From Doryteuthis pealeii (taxonomy: Eukaryota; Mollusca; Cephalopoda; Myopsida; Loliginidae): DNA of 64,000 nucleotides. Position 1 is the first letter of the stretch, and every line of letters starts with the position of its first letter. The stretch spans positions 90,255,871 to 90,319,870 of the forward strand of contig CM042152.1 of assembly GCA_023376005.1 (NCBI GenBank), given 5' to 3'. Shown here piece by piece: positions 31,268 through 42,551 of this stretch. Made by a program: the position numbers and the translations under genes. Below the pieces are notes generated by a model, which was not told where the DNA came from, ran no database searches, and saw only the letters and a list, made by a program, of their open reading frames with translations.

Positions 31268-31385
31268 GCCTTGTCGGCTGGGGTGATAGAATGCACTGAC
31301 TGCACCTCTGCAGAGTGGTAAACTCCCCAAATGGTGGCGACCCATGATGCTTAAGGATAGAACCCAAGTGGTTGAGCAGTCCATG
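31268..31385 (+). mobile_element. R1 5' end fragment
   Basis: CCTTGTCGGCTGGGG to AACCCAAGTGG, then fused to SINE-C. Confidence 0.8.
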
Positions 31386-31738
31386 GCATTGGGTTAAGAT
31401 AGTTCTAAGTGACAATTATCTCTAGGCTGCGGGTTCAATCTTGATCAAGGGCAACAGTATCATAGAATAACAATTAACACAGCTTTACACTTGTACCCAA
31501 CTATGGTTAGTTGAATGAGAACAGGATACCCCCATGGATTGAATAAAGGGTTGGGTTCAAAGTTCTGTGATAGCTCCCGATTATGACTTAAGGTTCTCTT
31601 GTTAAAAAAATGGTTCCCGAGTTTGAGAAGGCTCTTGAGTCCGACAAGAAATACCTAAAGAAGGCCAGAGGCACATCGGCTGAAACGTTGTACAGATAAC
31701 AATAACAATGAAGACAATAATCCAAATAATACTGGTGT
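31386..31738 (+). mobile_element. SINE-C
   Basis: Partial head with B-box GGGTTCAATCTTG, body ATTAACACAGC...GGATTGAATAAAGGGTT, and tail with AAAGAAGGCCAGAGGCACAT then CGGCTGAAACG. The A-box end is lost. Confidence 0.8.
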
Positions 31739-31869
31739 CAAAGGAAAGGCCATAGTGGTGTACTTCAGTGGGCCACATTCACAATTCACACAAGGGTTTG
31801 TTGTTGGTGTTGTCCTATGACTGTTTGTGACGGAGAACGAGTACTACCGTACTCATTTAGAAAAAGAGC

Positions 31870-31960
31870 AAGACATTGTCTTGCCTGCTGGAGTTGAACC
31901 CGCGCCCTCTGGAATGCAAAGAAATGCAATTCAGGCGCTGAATGTACGCGATGTATAATT
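31870..31960 (-). mobile_element. tRNA-like SINE head fragment
   Basis: The reverse strand carries GCGCCTGAATTGC...GGGCGCGGGTTCAACTCCAG, with a good B-box (GGGTTCAACTCC). The remainder to 32120 was not assigned. Confidence 0.45.
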
Positions 31961-32308
31961 CAGGTGCCTGGATGTTGGGGGACTGTGTCCATAAATAACA
32001 AGTGAGTGGAGTGCTGAGGGGAAGCAGTTGGCCGACGTGAGACGGCAGTCAGTGACGAAGTGCTTTGTGAACGACCCAACAAAAAAATTGATTTTAATCC
32101 AACAAAGCAACAAAACTAAATGGGAGTTGCAATTTTTCAGCTGCTAAAATATTTCGATGATGACGGCTTTTCAGAAGAAAGTTTGGCCTGCAAGAAGATG
32201 GTGGACTTGCTTCTTTTTGGTCCCCCCTCAGTAGGAACTTGTTGACTCAAATATCTATTTTCCCCCCTCTATTTTTATTCCTTCTATGACTGTTTTATAT
32301 AATAAAGT

Positions 32309-32445
32309 AGTAAAGTTTGTGGAGTGGGCTATTGTCAGTATCAATTGGACAGCAAGGAAATCTATCCCCTTTTCACCAGGGCTAGACAAGGGAAGATTGC
32401 TTTTGCTGAGGTGGAGCACCATACTTACCATCAGCTCCCCACTAT
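32309..32445 (-). mobile_element. SINE-D fragment
   Basis: Reverse SINE-D 3' half (GTCAGTATCA, GGAGCACCATACTTACC). Confidence 0.75.
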
Positions 32446-32446
32446 G

Positions 32447-32548
32447 GGTTAAATAATACTGGTACTGTTTTTTCTAAAAGGAGGGTTTTGGCATTAAATA
32501 ACCCACTAGGTTTGATATACCAATAAACAAAGAAACTAAATAAAACTC
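32447..32548 (+). mobile_element. SINE-B/R1 3' tail, forward
   Basis: CTATGGGTTAAATAATA...GGCATTAAATAACCCACTAG...GATATACCAATAAAC: the shared 3' tail in forward sense. Confidence 0.7.
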
Positions 32549-33002
32549 CTGTGTGAATATGATCTTTCTTTATGTGTCTTCCCTTAATAATTCATCTTAT
32601 CTAGCAGTTCTGTTTAAAAATCTGAAGTCTTCTTTTTTCTTTTTAATTTCCATCTAATGAATTTCATGTGAAAGACCATTAATTTCAAATTGTATACTAG
32701 GTGCTCATTCTTCTTAGCCTAATTTAAAAAAATGAGATTTACAAATTTTTCTCATTTTTTTCGCGAGAGATTGAATTTTAAGAGACGCCTTTCTAAAGAT
32801 TTATATTAAATGCCTCAAGCAACTTCACACAGGATATAACATTTCTTTACATGTTATAAGAAATAAACATTTTAGGTGAAGGTCTCATTGCTTACAGGTT
32901 TAAATGTATAAGATGATATAATGTAAATGTCAGATGAAATTCACGTTTTTTGGGGGCGGAGGACAAGTGTATCAGTCACTTTTGAAAAGATACCTCTGAA
33001 TA
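32549..33002. other. No recognisable feature
   Basis: AT-rich, T-runs; nothing identified. Confidence 0.55.
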
Positions 33003-33205
33003 TAGTTTATTTACTAAGCCTTCTACTGGCTTAAGAGGTTTACCGTCAAGTGTGGAGATGTCTCCTTTCTTTTTGAAGCACATGAACTCTGTTTTCTCGG
33101 AGTTCACATTGAGGCCGATATTTTTTGCTGCCTTCTCCAGGCTATGCCGGTGTGTCTGCAAGAAGCGCAAGGTCATCAGCGTAATCTGAATCTGTGACTG
33201 TTTGG
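33003..33205 (-). pseudogene. LINE reverse transcriptase fragment with YADD box
   Basis: The reverse strand encodes DYADDLALLAD (the RT catalytic YADD motif, near 33150-33185), then after a frameshift HSLEKAAKNIGLNVN and KTEFMCFKKKGDISTLDGKP. This is the palm/post-palm part of an RTE-like LINE. The frameshift makes it dead. It is joined head to head with the continuation of the same ORF on the opposite strand. Confidence 0.85.
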
Positions 33206-33690
33206 GCAGGATATGGGCGGCCACAAACAGACTATCAGTAATATGGAAATCCGATCTCACTGACAAACTAAAGCAACAATTCTTCCAGGCTGTGGTTATA
33301 TCAGTGCTGCTGTATGGCTGCACCACCTGGACCCTGACAAAGCGCCTCAAGAATAAGCTAGATGGTACCTGCACAAGAATGCTGCGAGCAGTCCTGAACA
33401 AGTCATGGAAGCAGCACCCCACAAAGAAGCAACTATATGGTCACCTGCCCCCCACCCCCATCTCACAAACCATCTGGGTGAGACGGACTAGATATGCAGG
33501 ACACTGCTGGAGAAGCGGGGATGAGCTCATAAGCAACATTCTCCTGTGGAAGCCAACACATGGACATGCTAACGTAGGACGCCTGCTAAGGACCTACATT
33601 GACCAACCATGTGAGGACTCTGGATGCTGCACAGAGGAACTCCCAGATTGCTGTGCGTGCGACATGATGATGATGACTAAGCCTTAGCTT
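33206..33690 (+). pseudogene. LINE ORF C-terminal part, 161-codon open fragment
   Basis: The longest open frame in the window. It encodes RLSVIWKSDLTDKL, FFQAVVISVLLYGCTTW, ARMLRA-like NKSWKQHPTKKQLYGHLP, VRRTRYAGHCWRSGDELIS and NVGRLLRTYIDQ, the conserved region after the RT in this LINE family. It lacks the RT active site, which lies inverted next door. Residue order in the family implies an inversion exactly between these two pieces. Preserved but not functional alone. Confidence 0.88.
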
Positions 33691-33725
33691 AGATGCGGCA
33701 CAAGGCCAGAAATATAAAGCGCCAA

Positions 33726-34112
33726 GGTTAGAAATCTGAGGTTTCTTCTGTTGGGGTTTTGGACAGGGTCTCTGAGGCAATTTCACTTGAACTAACACTA
33801 ACTGTGATATACCCGTTCATCTCTGCTGGGTATATAATGGGGAGAGAGTAGAGAGTAGACATGAGAGGAGATGAATTGTTACTTGTTCTGCTTTTCTTCT
33901 TTTGGGCTGACTTCTTTCTTCTTCTGGGTTGGGTTGTCTGTGCACATTTCTTGTTCATAATGAATAAGCAAGACTGTTGTTTTTTAAAACATCTCTTCTT
34001 TATTCAAAACCCACAGTCCAAAAGGGTTTCTAACCATGCGGTGAGAAGTTGGTATCTTAGGAGTGAAGGACTCCTACATCTACTCCTTCTGACTAATAAC
34101 CAACATCTCTAA
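33726..34112 (-). mobile_element. LTR plus leader, family L4
   Basis: Homologous (inverted) to 49945-50165: AAACCCTTTTGG, AATAAAGA, CAACAGTCTTGCTT, then GCACAGACAACCCA. AATAAA followed about 30 bp later by ATTATGAACA fits an LTR 3' end. A lysine-rich frame starts just after it on the reverse strand (33728-33958), possibly the start of gag, unproven. Confidence 0.6.
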
Positions 34113-34555
34113 CTTAATTTCTGTTCTCATGCCTTCCCATTAGCAAAAGTTGGTGGGGGGTCAAGTAAAGGTCATTACCTGGTCATTACCTGTCAATAAG
34201 ATAAACCACAATTATTCGACTTAAGCATCTTACAATTAGTTTAATAATTCTAAAGCAATCTTTGGAAAAAAAGAAGAAATTGTCAAAATGTATCTACTCA
34301 ATAAATGTCAAATCCCTTAATTTTGACAAAAATGACAGATAAAAACAAATGCTGTAAAATAAAGTCATAAGACTTATCTTTTGATACAATGTTTTAAACA
34401 CAATAAATTAGTTTTAATTATAGTTGCATTCAATTCTTGGAGAAAATTAAGAAATTAGATCTATCAAAAGTCTGGGCCATGTTTTTTTTTTTTTGGGGGG
34501 GGGCGCAACCCTATATCCATAAAGAAGCATTTGTGAACTCCCTACATAATCACAA
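34113..34555. other. No recognisable feature
   Basis: AT-rich; a T12G10-like run at 34483-34502. Confidence 0.55.
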
Positions 34556-34850
34556 ATTAAATATATAGACAGACATACAGAAATACAGTTAAATTCAAAT
34601 TAAATATATAGACAGACATACAGAAAGACAGTTGAATTCAAATTAAATATATAGACAGATATACAAAAAGATAGTTGAATTCAAATATATAGACAGATAT
34701 ACAGAAAGATAGTTAAATTCAAATTAAATATATAGACAGATATACAGAAAGACAGTTGAATTCAAATTAAATATATAGACAGATATACAGAAAGATAGTT
34801 AAATTCAAATTAAATATATAGACAGATATACAGAAAGATAGATACTACTG
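34556..34850. repeat. 43-bp minisatellite, about 7 units
   Basis: Unit ATATATAGACAGACATACAG...CAGTTAAATTCAAATTAA; starts at 34561, 34604, 34647 and on. Some units are shortened. Confidence 0.92.
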
Positions 34851-35149
34851 AATAAAAATAGACAAATAGATGGACAGAAAGTTTATAAAAAAACCAAAAA
34901 AAAACTCACATATAAAACTAATGACAAATCCAGTTTCCAAACACACATATATAAAAGACAATTAATACACACATACACATTCATCCTGACCCACCCCCAT
35001 CATCAAACTATTCTTGACCCACATCTGCATCACCATATAAACACTCCCCATCTAGAGAGAAGAAAATCCACTACCCACCCCCAACCACCCATGCCCCTAC
35101 TGACAACCTACTGTTTTCACCATTTTGAAAATGCCTTTCATTGAAGCAA

Positions 35150-35255
35150 GAACTATATTTGTGTCCTGAAGAAGGTCTAAATGACCGAAACGCTGCTCTG
35201 TTGACAATAAACATCCAGTTTCCATAACATCCCGTGTTTGTCTACTTTTCTCCAC

Positions 35256-35281
<26 letters not shown>
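35150..35281 (+). mobile_element. PLE-like tail with hammerhead-like motif and (TA)n
   Basis: CTGAAGA (35166-35172), one extra A, stem GGTC/GACC (35174-35177/35183-35186), GAAAC, then AATAAA and a TA array at 35256-35281. It lacks a palindromic stem III, so it is probably inactive. Same layout as 3793-3953. Confidence 0.5.
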
Positions 35282-35286
<5 letters not shown>

Positions 35287-35289
35287 CAC

Positions 35290-35345
35290 ACACATTTAAC
35301 AAGCTTTCCATATGAGTAGGATGTGACACTCAATTTCTTAAGTGG
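35290..35345 (-). mobile_element. SINE-A tail fragment
   Basis: Reverse SINE-A 3' end (GAGTAGGATGTGACA, CAATTTCTTAAG). Confidence 0.75.
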
Positions 35346-35348
35346 AGT

Positions 35349-35575
35349 TTCATCATCATCATGTCACGCAAGTAGCCCGGAAATCCATGACAATCTCTTG
35401 CCAGCCTTCCCTATCATTCATTGCCCCTGGGAGGTCTGCTGCATAGCAACCAGCATCCTCACATAGTTGCTTAATATAGGTCCTTGGTGGGTGGCCCACA
35501 TTAGCATGTCCATGTGTTGGTTTCCATAGGAGAACGTTGCTTATGAGCTCATCCTTGCTTCTTCAGCAGTTTTAA
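35349..35575 (-). pseudogene. LINE ORF C-terminal relic
   Basis: The reverse strand matches the distal part of 33206-33690 (…ELISN.LLWKPTHGHANVG-like, then RAMNDREGW-like). It is longer at the 3' end than the other copies. Confidence 0.75.
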
Positions 35576-35646
35576 CCAGAGGGCTTTTCAAAATGATAAC
35601 GGTCGGAAAATTAGGAACAATCGTATTAATATATAGATATATTAAA

Positions 35647-36300
35647 TCTTATTATAATGGAGATTGCGTGTTTTTCTGTCTGTAACCGAAACTATATTCC
35701 TACTCAAGTCACAATTCTCTTAGTTATTGACATCACATTCTCCATGATTTTATTTTTATTTAACCTCAATTATTAATAAAAATTGTCTTACATTATTAAT
35801 ACTGTTAACTATGTCTACATACTGACAACATGCAGTTATATTTATATATACAACAAAATAGCGGTTTACAGTGTGAACGGGAAGGCTAATTTGCATATTA
35901 ATATTAAAAAATCGAATTTAATAAATATGTGCTTAGTATTATTGATTTCTAAGTGTTTGGTTTTATTTTAATGAATATAAGCAAAAATCTCTTCAATGAA
36001 TCTTAAATGAAATCCATTAACAAGAAAAAATAACTGTCATTTTATTATTTACTTCCTCTTATAACTAAATACTTAAATTAGAAAAAATAACAATGAAAGA
36101 CGAGAGTGATGGAAGAGTATGTTTCAGTTGTTCCATTTTTTATTATACTCCCTCTGTTTCAAATCTTTTATTATACTCCCTCTGTTTCAAATCTTTTTAT
36201 CTGTATTCTTATTTAGTTTCATTAGCCTTTCTAATTTAATACAATATTTTATTACATTAAAAGTTAAATACTTGCACCCGGAGGTGCATATATTTGCTAG
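35647..36300 (+). mobile_element. Helitron H1, full-length non-autonomous
   Basis: 654 bp; 5' TCTTATTATAATGGAG preceded by A, 3' CTAG followed by T. Subterminal hairpin GCACC/GGTGC at 36274-36287. It contains a direct duplication TTATTATACTCCCTCTGTTTC (20 bp shown in part) at about 36140-36190. No coding capacity. Confidence 0.92.
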
Positions 36301-36529
36301 TCTATAAAATAATTTTATTATTGTTTTACTGATCAATATAATGTATTCACTAGTGAGAAAGTAAAATCCCCCCGTATTCATTGAGCACCTTGGAATACGC
36401 TCACTATATCTCTCGCAGAGGGGCAAGACCCCTATTCAAAAGAGGGTGTCCTGGGTACTGCACTCAACTTTATCTTATTTCGCGGTACCAGTTCTGAAGC
36501 ACTGTTGCATGTGGAGTAACTTTTCAATG

Positions 36530-36600
36530 TTATTATTCTGATCCAGAGTGGTAGTACCTGTTATGATACCATAGCTGTGTCAAATACATACGTGAAAATT
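36530..36600 (-). mobile_element. R1 fragment
   Basis: CAGAGTGGTAGTACCTGTTA... is the R1 mid-body; under 70 bp. Confidence 0.5.
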
Positions 36601-36657
36601 ATTAGTATTGTAGTCCGTCTAACTCAGATGGTTTCTGAGATGGGGGGAGGTTGCCAT

Positions 36658-36890
36658 ACAGCTGTGGAGTTTAAGAGGTTTGAATTTTGAGTTTTCCTTT
36701 TCCTAACCAAGGTTAAAGGGCACAATCTGCTCTACCATTTACCCATAGCTGGAGGAAGAACAGTTGGATGCATACCTTTCCCAAGTGTATTAGAGCTATG
36801 TGAAATGTAAACAGCCCCATCCAGGATTTGAACTCTCATCACATTATCCATTTCCTATGATGATAACCATTACAACTGTGGAGCAACAGC
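36658..36890 (-). mobile_element. SINE-A
   Basis: Reverse strand: A-box TGTAATGGTTATCATCA, B-box GAGTTCAAATCC and full body. Confidence 0.85.
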
Positions 36891-37897
36891 GTTAAAACAA
36901 ACATGCGACCTCCAGAATCATTCTATAATCTTGCTCTGGCATGTCACTGTGTTTTGATGCGTGGTTTCGTATTCTTTGTTGTAGTAATAGTAGTAATTCT
37001 CTGAGTGTATCTTAGCTCTGTGTGTTAGCTTCTCGTAGCTAATATCCCCATGTCCTCTAGACTGTCTCTATATATCTCCTGCTCTAATGCACATATGTAA
37101 ATGAGATAACACACCATTGGCTACACACTGGATAACAGATTCAGGGGGAGAAGCGTATTATACACACTGTAGAATTAGAAACCATGGGAAGCAGCATGGT
37201 CAATGTAAAGCAAGATGAATGAACCCAAAATTGGGTCAACGATGCACTTTATGAATTTCATTGAACAATGGCCAGAATCAAACAGTTCAGTCAGTAAACT
37301 ACTACTACTGATCTGTAAGGTTGGTTTTAATTGAGGAGTTAGATACTGAAAGATTATTATGAACATATAAGAGCATGAAATATCAACATCTGAATTAATG
37401 TAGAGTATTATTCAATAGATTTATGACAAAAAGAATAAATAAAGTTCCCTTTCCATTTCTGTACATTCTTTAGTCTGCATCTTTGCAGAGAAACAGAGAA
37501 TCAGATAGTCCTGTTAACAAAAAAAAAAAGAAAGAGAGGGAGAAAGAATAAGAAATGAAAGGTGAAAGCGAAACAAAAGCTAAGTATGTAAAAAAAATTT
37601 TCTATTAACGGTTTTTATTTATTTGTTCATTTTTGTTTTTGAAATTATGACATGCACACACGGTTGCAACACATTGCAACACATTGCAGCATCTTACCGG
37701 ATGTCAGCCTTGTTCTCAACAAACTTTTAAGAAAGAAAAAAAAGAAAGAGAGAAATAAGAAATTACAGTTATTCGCCCATTCATAAAGGAGGAGAAGAAG
37801 AAAGAGAGGAAAAAAAGGAGAGGAAAAGGAAATAAGAAGAGAAATTATAACCACACAAATAAAAAAAACATAAGCACGTCATTTCTGAAATAAAACT
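36891..37897. other. No gene recognised; purine/pyrimidine tracts
   Basis: Includes A- and GA-rich stretches at about 37520-37570 and 37780-37850. Short frames here are low complexity. Confidence 0.55.
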
Positions 37898-37928
37898 CTG
37901 ATGATAAAGCTTCGCTTTGAAATCGATT
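37898..37928 (+). ncRNA. Hammerhead-like core
   Basis: CTGATGA (37898-37904), one unpaired T, stem AAAGC/GCTTT with loop TTC (37906-37918), GAAA (37919-37922), TCGA palindrome and an AUU triplet. Stem I is not convincing. A related motif (CTGCAGAT-GAGAT/ATCTC-GAAAT) lies at 38187-38211. Confidence 0.4.
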
Positions 37929-38328
37929 AGACATATAAACATCTTTTTGTCTTTATTTTTTACGCATTGTATTGCCTTCGAATTTTATTATTTTAAAAAT
38001 TTTTATGTTTGGAGGGTGAGCCAGACCTGGAATTATAATCAGACACTGTTGAACAAGCATACGCACACACACATAGGCACACAAACACAAACATACCCCT
38101 CCCCCCACACACACAGAAAATTTGGAAGACATGACACAAAACCAAATAGACAGCCACTAACAACAACTTCAGTTTCGAAGATCTTCTGCAGATGAGATTT
38201 TTATCTCGAAATATTAAGAATTATTATAAAAATAAAATAATTACAGGTTAACAAACAACACCATAGTTACCTTATTTTTCTTTACACTTGCATTGTGATA
38301 GCCTTCAAAACCAACTACCAAACCAATA

Positions 38329-38771
38329 TAAACACAATGCTTCAAGCAAATTATAAAACATTTTTTAAACTAATTTTGTTTGGAATAAGAGAATTAAATT
38401 CCCCTAATCTGTGACTATATATTTTGTAACAGCTGGCAGTAAGTATTTTAACTTCAATCTTTAATCTTGGTAGAACTATTAGTATTTGACTTTAGACTTA
38501 ACATTGACATTATCACTTGTTTAGTTATTAATAACCATGACTAATTGACTAACAGTTCAATATATAACAAATTACTTATATTTATTACATTACTATCATT
38601 CTAAATATGTTCCTCTCTACACACATCAACCAATGCTGATTCTTATTATAATGGAGATTGTGTATTTGTGTGTCTGTAACCAAAACTATATTACTACTCA
38701 AGTCACAATTCCATTAGTTATTTACACCACATTCTCCAATAAACACAATGCTTCAAGCAAATTATAAAACC
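38329..38771. repeat. 34-bp direct repeats flanking a Helitron 5' fragment
   Basis: AAACACAATGCTTCAAGCAA occurs in 38329-38362 and 38738-38771. Between them, 38641-38737 is the first ~100 bp of Helitron H1. Suggests duplication with truncated insertion. Confidence 0.7.
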
Positions 38772-39535
38772 CTTTTGAAAATAAAATAGTTTACATAAAA
38801 GAAGCAAAAGTTGCAAGAAATAGAAATCCTTTTTATATTATAAAATCTATCTACACTTGAATAAGCATATAAGTTCTTGTATTTCTATGTGTATCACTTT
38901 CTCTATATAAAATATGACCAATAAATAAGTAAGGTATTATCTATTACCAAATTCTATAGGACTGAAATACTATGACAAATATATGAATATTTAGCAATCT
39001 GAAAATAAGTATGTTTATGTAACTGTAGAAATATACAATATCTAATAAGTATTTTAATTGTACAATATTTCTCTAGAAATAATAAATTGTATGGTATTGA
39101 TTAGGTTCATGTCTATATTCTATGGTATAATTTTATTTCCCTCAAAAAAGACAGAATGTCTTCTATGTTGATATTTTCAAATGGATCTTTCATATCGTTT
39201 GCTTAGTCTAGACCTTAGGCATATAATACCTGCTGTTCGGGCATCCCATTATGATGTAATGGTTAGCAAGCTAGTCTTGTAGATCATTGGAAATCTATAA
39301 GATTTATTTAAAACAGGGTAGAGAATGCTTCTACCCTAAAAGTGACTTAATAGCTCACCCATGCATGTGCAATAGGGTAGATGGATTTTTCACTTTAAAA
39401 AAATATCAAATTGTCCACCTATGCAAAAATTGTGTGTTAGTATACTGAATATGTGGTCACCCATAAATAATAAAATCTTGGTATCTTTGGCTTAGAAGAA
39501 AATTGACATTTAATAAAAAAAAATAGTTATGTGTA

Positions 39536-39537
<2 letters not shown>
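38772..39537. other. Mostly unannotated; tRNA-like fragment near 39240
   Basis: AT-rich. CATTATGATGTAATGGTTAG (39246-39265) is a SINE head fragment like that at 21616. Confidence 0.55.

Positions 39538-39584
<47 letters not shown>
39538..39584. repeat. (TA)n microsatellite
   Basis: About 23 units, tail of the following reverse SINE-A. Confidence 0.95.
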
Positions 39585-39587
<3 letters not shown>

Positions 39588-39588
<1 letters not shown>

Positions 39589-39858
39589 CCCTCCATATGA
39601 ATAGGATGTGACACAAAGTCAATTTCTTAAGCAGAGTTTAACAGGTTTGAATTCAGAGTTTTCCTTTTTCTAGGCTGGTTGCCTAATCAAAGCTAAAAGC
39701 CCATTCTGCCCTACTATTTAAATATAGCTGGAGGAAGAACAGTTGGATGCATATCTTTACTAAGGTAATACCGCTATGTGTGAAAAGCAAACAGCCTCAT
39801 CCTGGATTTGAACTCATCTCACCATGGCAACCATTACATCACATGCCTCAAAATTATC
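39588..39858 (-). mobile_element. SINE-A, complete with (TA)n tail
   Basis: Reverse strand: head with B-box GAGTTCAAATCC-like, body, GTGTCACATCCTATTC, then the TA array at 39538-39584. Confidence 0.88.
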
Positions 39859-39930
39859 ATTAGTACAATATATATATATATATATATATATTTGTAAATT
39901 GAAAATGGAAGTGAATCCAATGGTATGTTG

Positions 39931-40246
39931 AAAAGAGAAATAAAGGAAAGAAAGTATTGAATGGATAAAATAGGATCATTTTCGAAAATTCTCCGCGTTC
40001 CAACGAATTTCATTTAAAAAAATAAGGATTTACTCTGAGGAAGGTCGATGTTTTTTTGTGTGCTGAACATCTCTATAATTTTCTATTATTATTATTTTAT
40101 TTCATTTTGTTATTTAAAAATAATAATAGATTGAATAATGTACACATGGATAAACTCCTGACCGAAACATGTGTAAGTTAGATTAATTAAAATAATACTA
40201 TTTTATCCATTCAATACTTTCTTTTCTTTATTTCTCTTTTCAACAT
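39931..40246. repeat. Inverted repeat, ~48-bp arms
   Basis: 39931-39978 (TGTTGAAAAGAGAAATAAAG...) is inverted at 40199-40246. TA arrays lie outside both arms. The arm recurs at 61922. The spacer holds CCTGACCGAAACATGTG, resembling a hammerhead that lost stem II. Confidence 0.8.
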
Positions 40247-40255
40247 ATATATATA

Positions 40256-40473
40256 TTTATCCTGGACAAGGGTGGTTGAATTTCACATAGTGCTTATATC
40301 CTTGGGAAAATATGCATCCAATTATTTTCCTTCCAGCTATGGGTAAATAGTTGGCAAGACTGTACTCTTTAACCTTAGTATAGCTGTTGGTCAAGGAGAC
40401 GGAAAACTGAATTAAACCTCTGAAACTCCTCTTAAAAACCTGAACTTTGTCACAACCTATTTGTGTGGAGAGG

Positions 40474-40517
<44 letters not shown>
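40256..40517 (+). mobile_element. SINE-A, 5'-truncated, with (TA)n tail
   Basis: Starts at ATCCTGGACAAG and runs to GGAGAGGTTA(TA)n (array 40472-40516). Confidence 0.85.
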
Positions 40518-40519
<2 letters not shown>

Positions 40520-40527
40520 TACTTTAT

Positions 40528-40757
40528 GGAGGCATGTGGGCTAGTGGTTAGAGTTGTGGGAAATGGACTCGTTGATTCGAGTTCAATTCCTAGACGAAGC
40601 TGTTGGCATTTCACATAGCACTAATACCCTTGGGAAAGGTATGAATCCATATATTCTCCCTCCAGCTATGGGTTAAATAGTAGGGCAGACTGGGCCCTTC
40701 AGCCTTGGGTAGGTAACCAGTCTAGGAGAGGGATAACTCTGAATTCAAATTCCTGAG
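40528..40757 (+). mobile_element. SINE-A, 3'-truncated
   Basis: Head GGCATGTGGGCTAGTGGTTA, B-box GAGTTCAATTCC, body to CTGAATTCAAATTCC. Confidence 0.85.
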
Positions 40758-41811
40758 GTTGGTCAGTTGATTGGGTTTGTGGCAACCCTTGATGCACAAA
40801 TGTTTTTTTATCGATTGTGCCAAAAAGTGTGGATGGTCCAACACAAGCCTTCACCACTATAAACAAATCACTGTGTGGGTGTTCATTGTGTGTGTGAACC
40901 CTCATGCGTCGAAAATCGACGAGAGAGTCCATAATTGGTACTTAGTATTGAAGAATTGAAAATAATTATTACAGGGGTAAGAGCTGTATTTATTTATTCA
41001 TTATAGTGTACAATACATTTAGGGTGTGATTGAAACCAATGGTAACAATCGCACCTTAAATTTATTGTACACTATAATGATATATGTATATATATATATA
41101 CACACACAAACACTATTAAGTGTATATGTGTCATAGACTTACACATGTATTCATAAATTAATATATCTTTTATGTGTGTACGTTTGTGAGAGAGAGAGAG
41201 AGAGAGTAGTGCATGCTTTAATATTTATCCGTGTGTTTGTGTGTATACATATGCGGGTAAACATACATCATTGTATAAGAACATATTCATATACAGTACT
41301 GAGATATACATTCTTGTATTGATATGTGTATTCATACGCACATGTGTGAGCATAAGTGTACCTGTACAATTACGCATTGAGCCATCTACATATGAACCTA
41401 CACACACAGCTAAAAACATATATACGCTCAATAAAAACATTTCCATAAAAAAGGTATACATTTCAAAGAACTGTTATGATGTTTTCATGTCTTTCATCTT
41501 CTATTCATTGGAACTGTACCTGTTTGGCCTCTCCTGAGGAACTGTTCAGAAGAAAAATGCCTAAATTTCCTCAAGGACGGAAGCATTGATTTATTTACAG
41601 TTTGTAAGATTTCAAAAGGCAGCATTTTCTTTGAAGAATATCCAGCTCCAAACATCAGAAATTCAACTTTGCCAATTGTTCTATGAACACAGAACTCTTC
41701 AGGCAGGGCTGATGAAAATATCCCACATTTCTTGGTGTATTAATATATTCAAATTTCAGAACGTGGAAGGTTTATGGCATTCTAATAATCCGAAAGGACA
41801 CTAGATTCATA
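40758..41811. other. No gene recognised
   Basis: An inverted phrase (TTTATTGTACACTATAATG and complement near 40998-41085) and a (GA)9 at 41190-41207. Frames at 41225-41537 are low-complexity shadows of each other. Confidence 0.55.
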
Positions 41812-42121
41812 GCAAAAGACAATATTGAAGATATAATGGATATTTAATAAATCTAGGCTCGTTGGTTGGTTTTTAGGGCATGTCAACTATTGTTGGGTTA
41901 TTTTATGCCCAACGTTTTGTTTTATTCATTCTTGATGGATACTTAATTTCTTTTTAAACTCAATTTGCAAAAGACAATATTGAAGATATAATGGATATTT
42001 GATAAATCTAGGTTGGTTGGTTGGTTGGTTTTTAGGTATGTCAACCTTTGTTGGGTTATTTTATGCCCAACGTTTTGTTTTATTCATTCTTGATGGATAC
42101 TTAATTTCTTTTTAAACTCAA
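41812..42121. repeat. 155-bp tandem duplication including R1 3' end
   Basis: GCAAAAGACAATATTGAAG...TTTTTAAACTCAATTT at 41812-41966 and 41967-42121. The duplicated unit joins 46 bp of flank to the R1 tail. Confidence 0.9.
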
Positions 42122-42551
42122 TTTTCCTTTTAAACATTTTTTTAGACTCCTTTTTTTCTATTTAACACAGAGATGGGACCCTAACAAGTACTACCACCTT
42201 GGGTCTGAGTGAAACTAGGAGCTCCAGAATTTGAACTTCACCACTAGATTCTGTTTAACATCATATCCAGAACACTAAGACCCTTAAGCCACCACTTTCT
42301 ATAATAAAAAGGATTGGGAGTTGACATAATGGCAATAGAGATGGGACAATCATATCATTGCTATGGCAGCTGATTGATTGGAGGAGGCCTCTCTGACCGC
42401 CCGTCTAGAGTAAATAAGGGTCAAAGTTGACCGTTTCATGTCATGGATTGTTCACACACCAAAATTCTATCCTTAAACATCACAAGTCACCATCCACAGC
42501 CAACAGGTGGCCCAATTGGGGGGATTTTACCCCTCTGCAGCCCTACCCGAC
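41858..42551 (-). mobile_element. R1, older copy with duplicated 3' end
   Basis: Tail GGCATGTCAAC..., body from about 42160 (AGATGGGACCCTAACAAG) to CCCTACCCGAC. Several small deletions. Confidence 0.8.

Noticed and set aside
40699..40932. 77-codon reverse frame
   Set aside because: Overlaps the SINE-A end; no conserved features recognised.
41225..41537. Two overlapping ~80-98-codon frames on opposite strands
   Set aside because: AT/CA-rich sequence, mirror shadows, no domain.
41709..41740. CTGATGA as a hammerhead core
   Set aside because: No stem II followed by GAAA within range.
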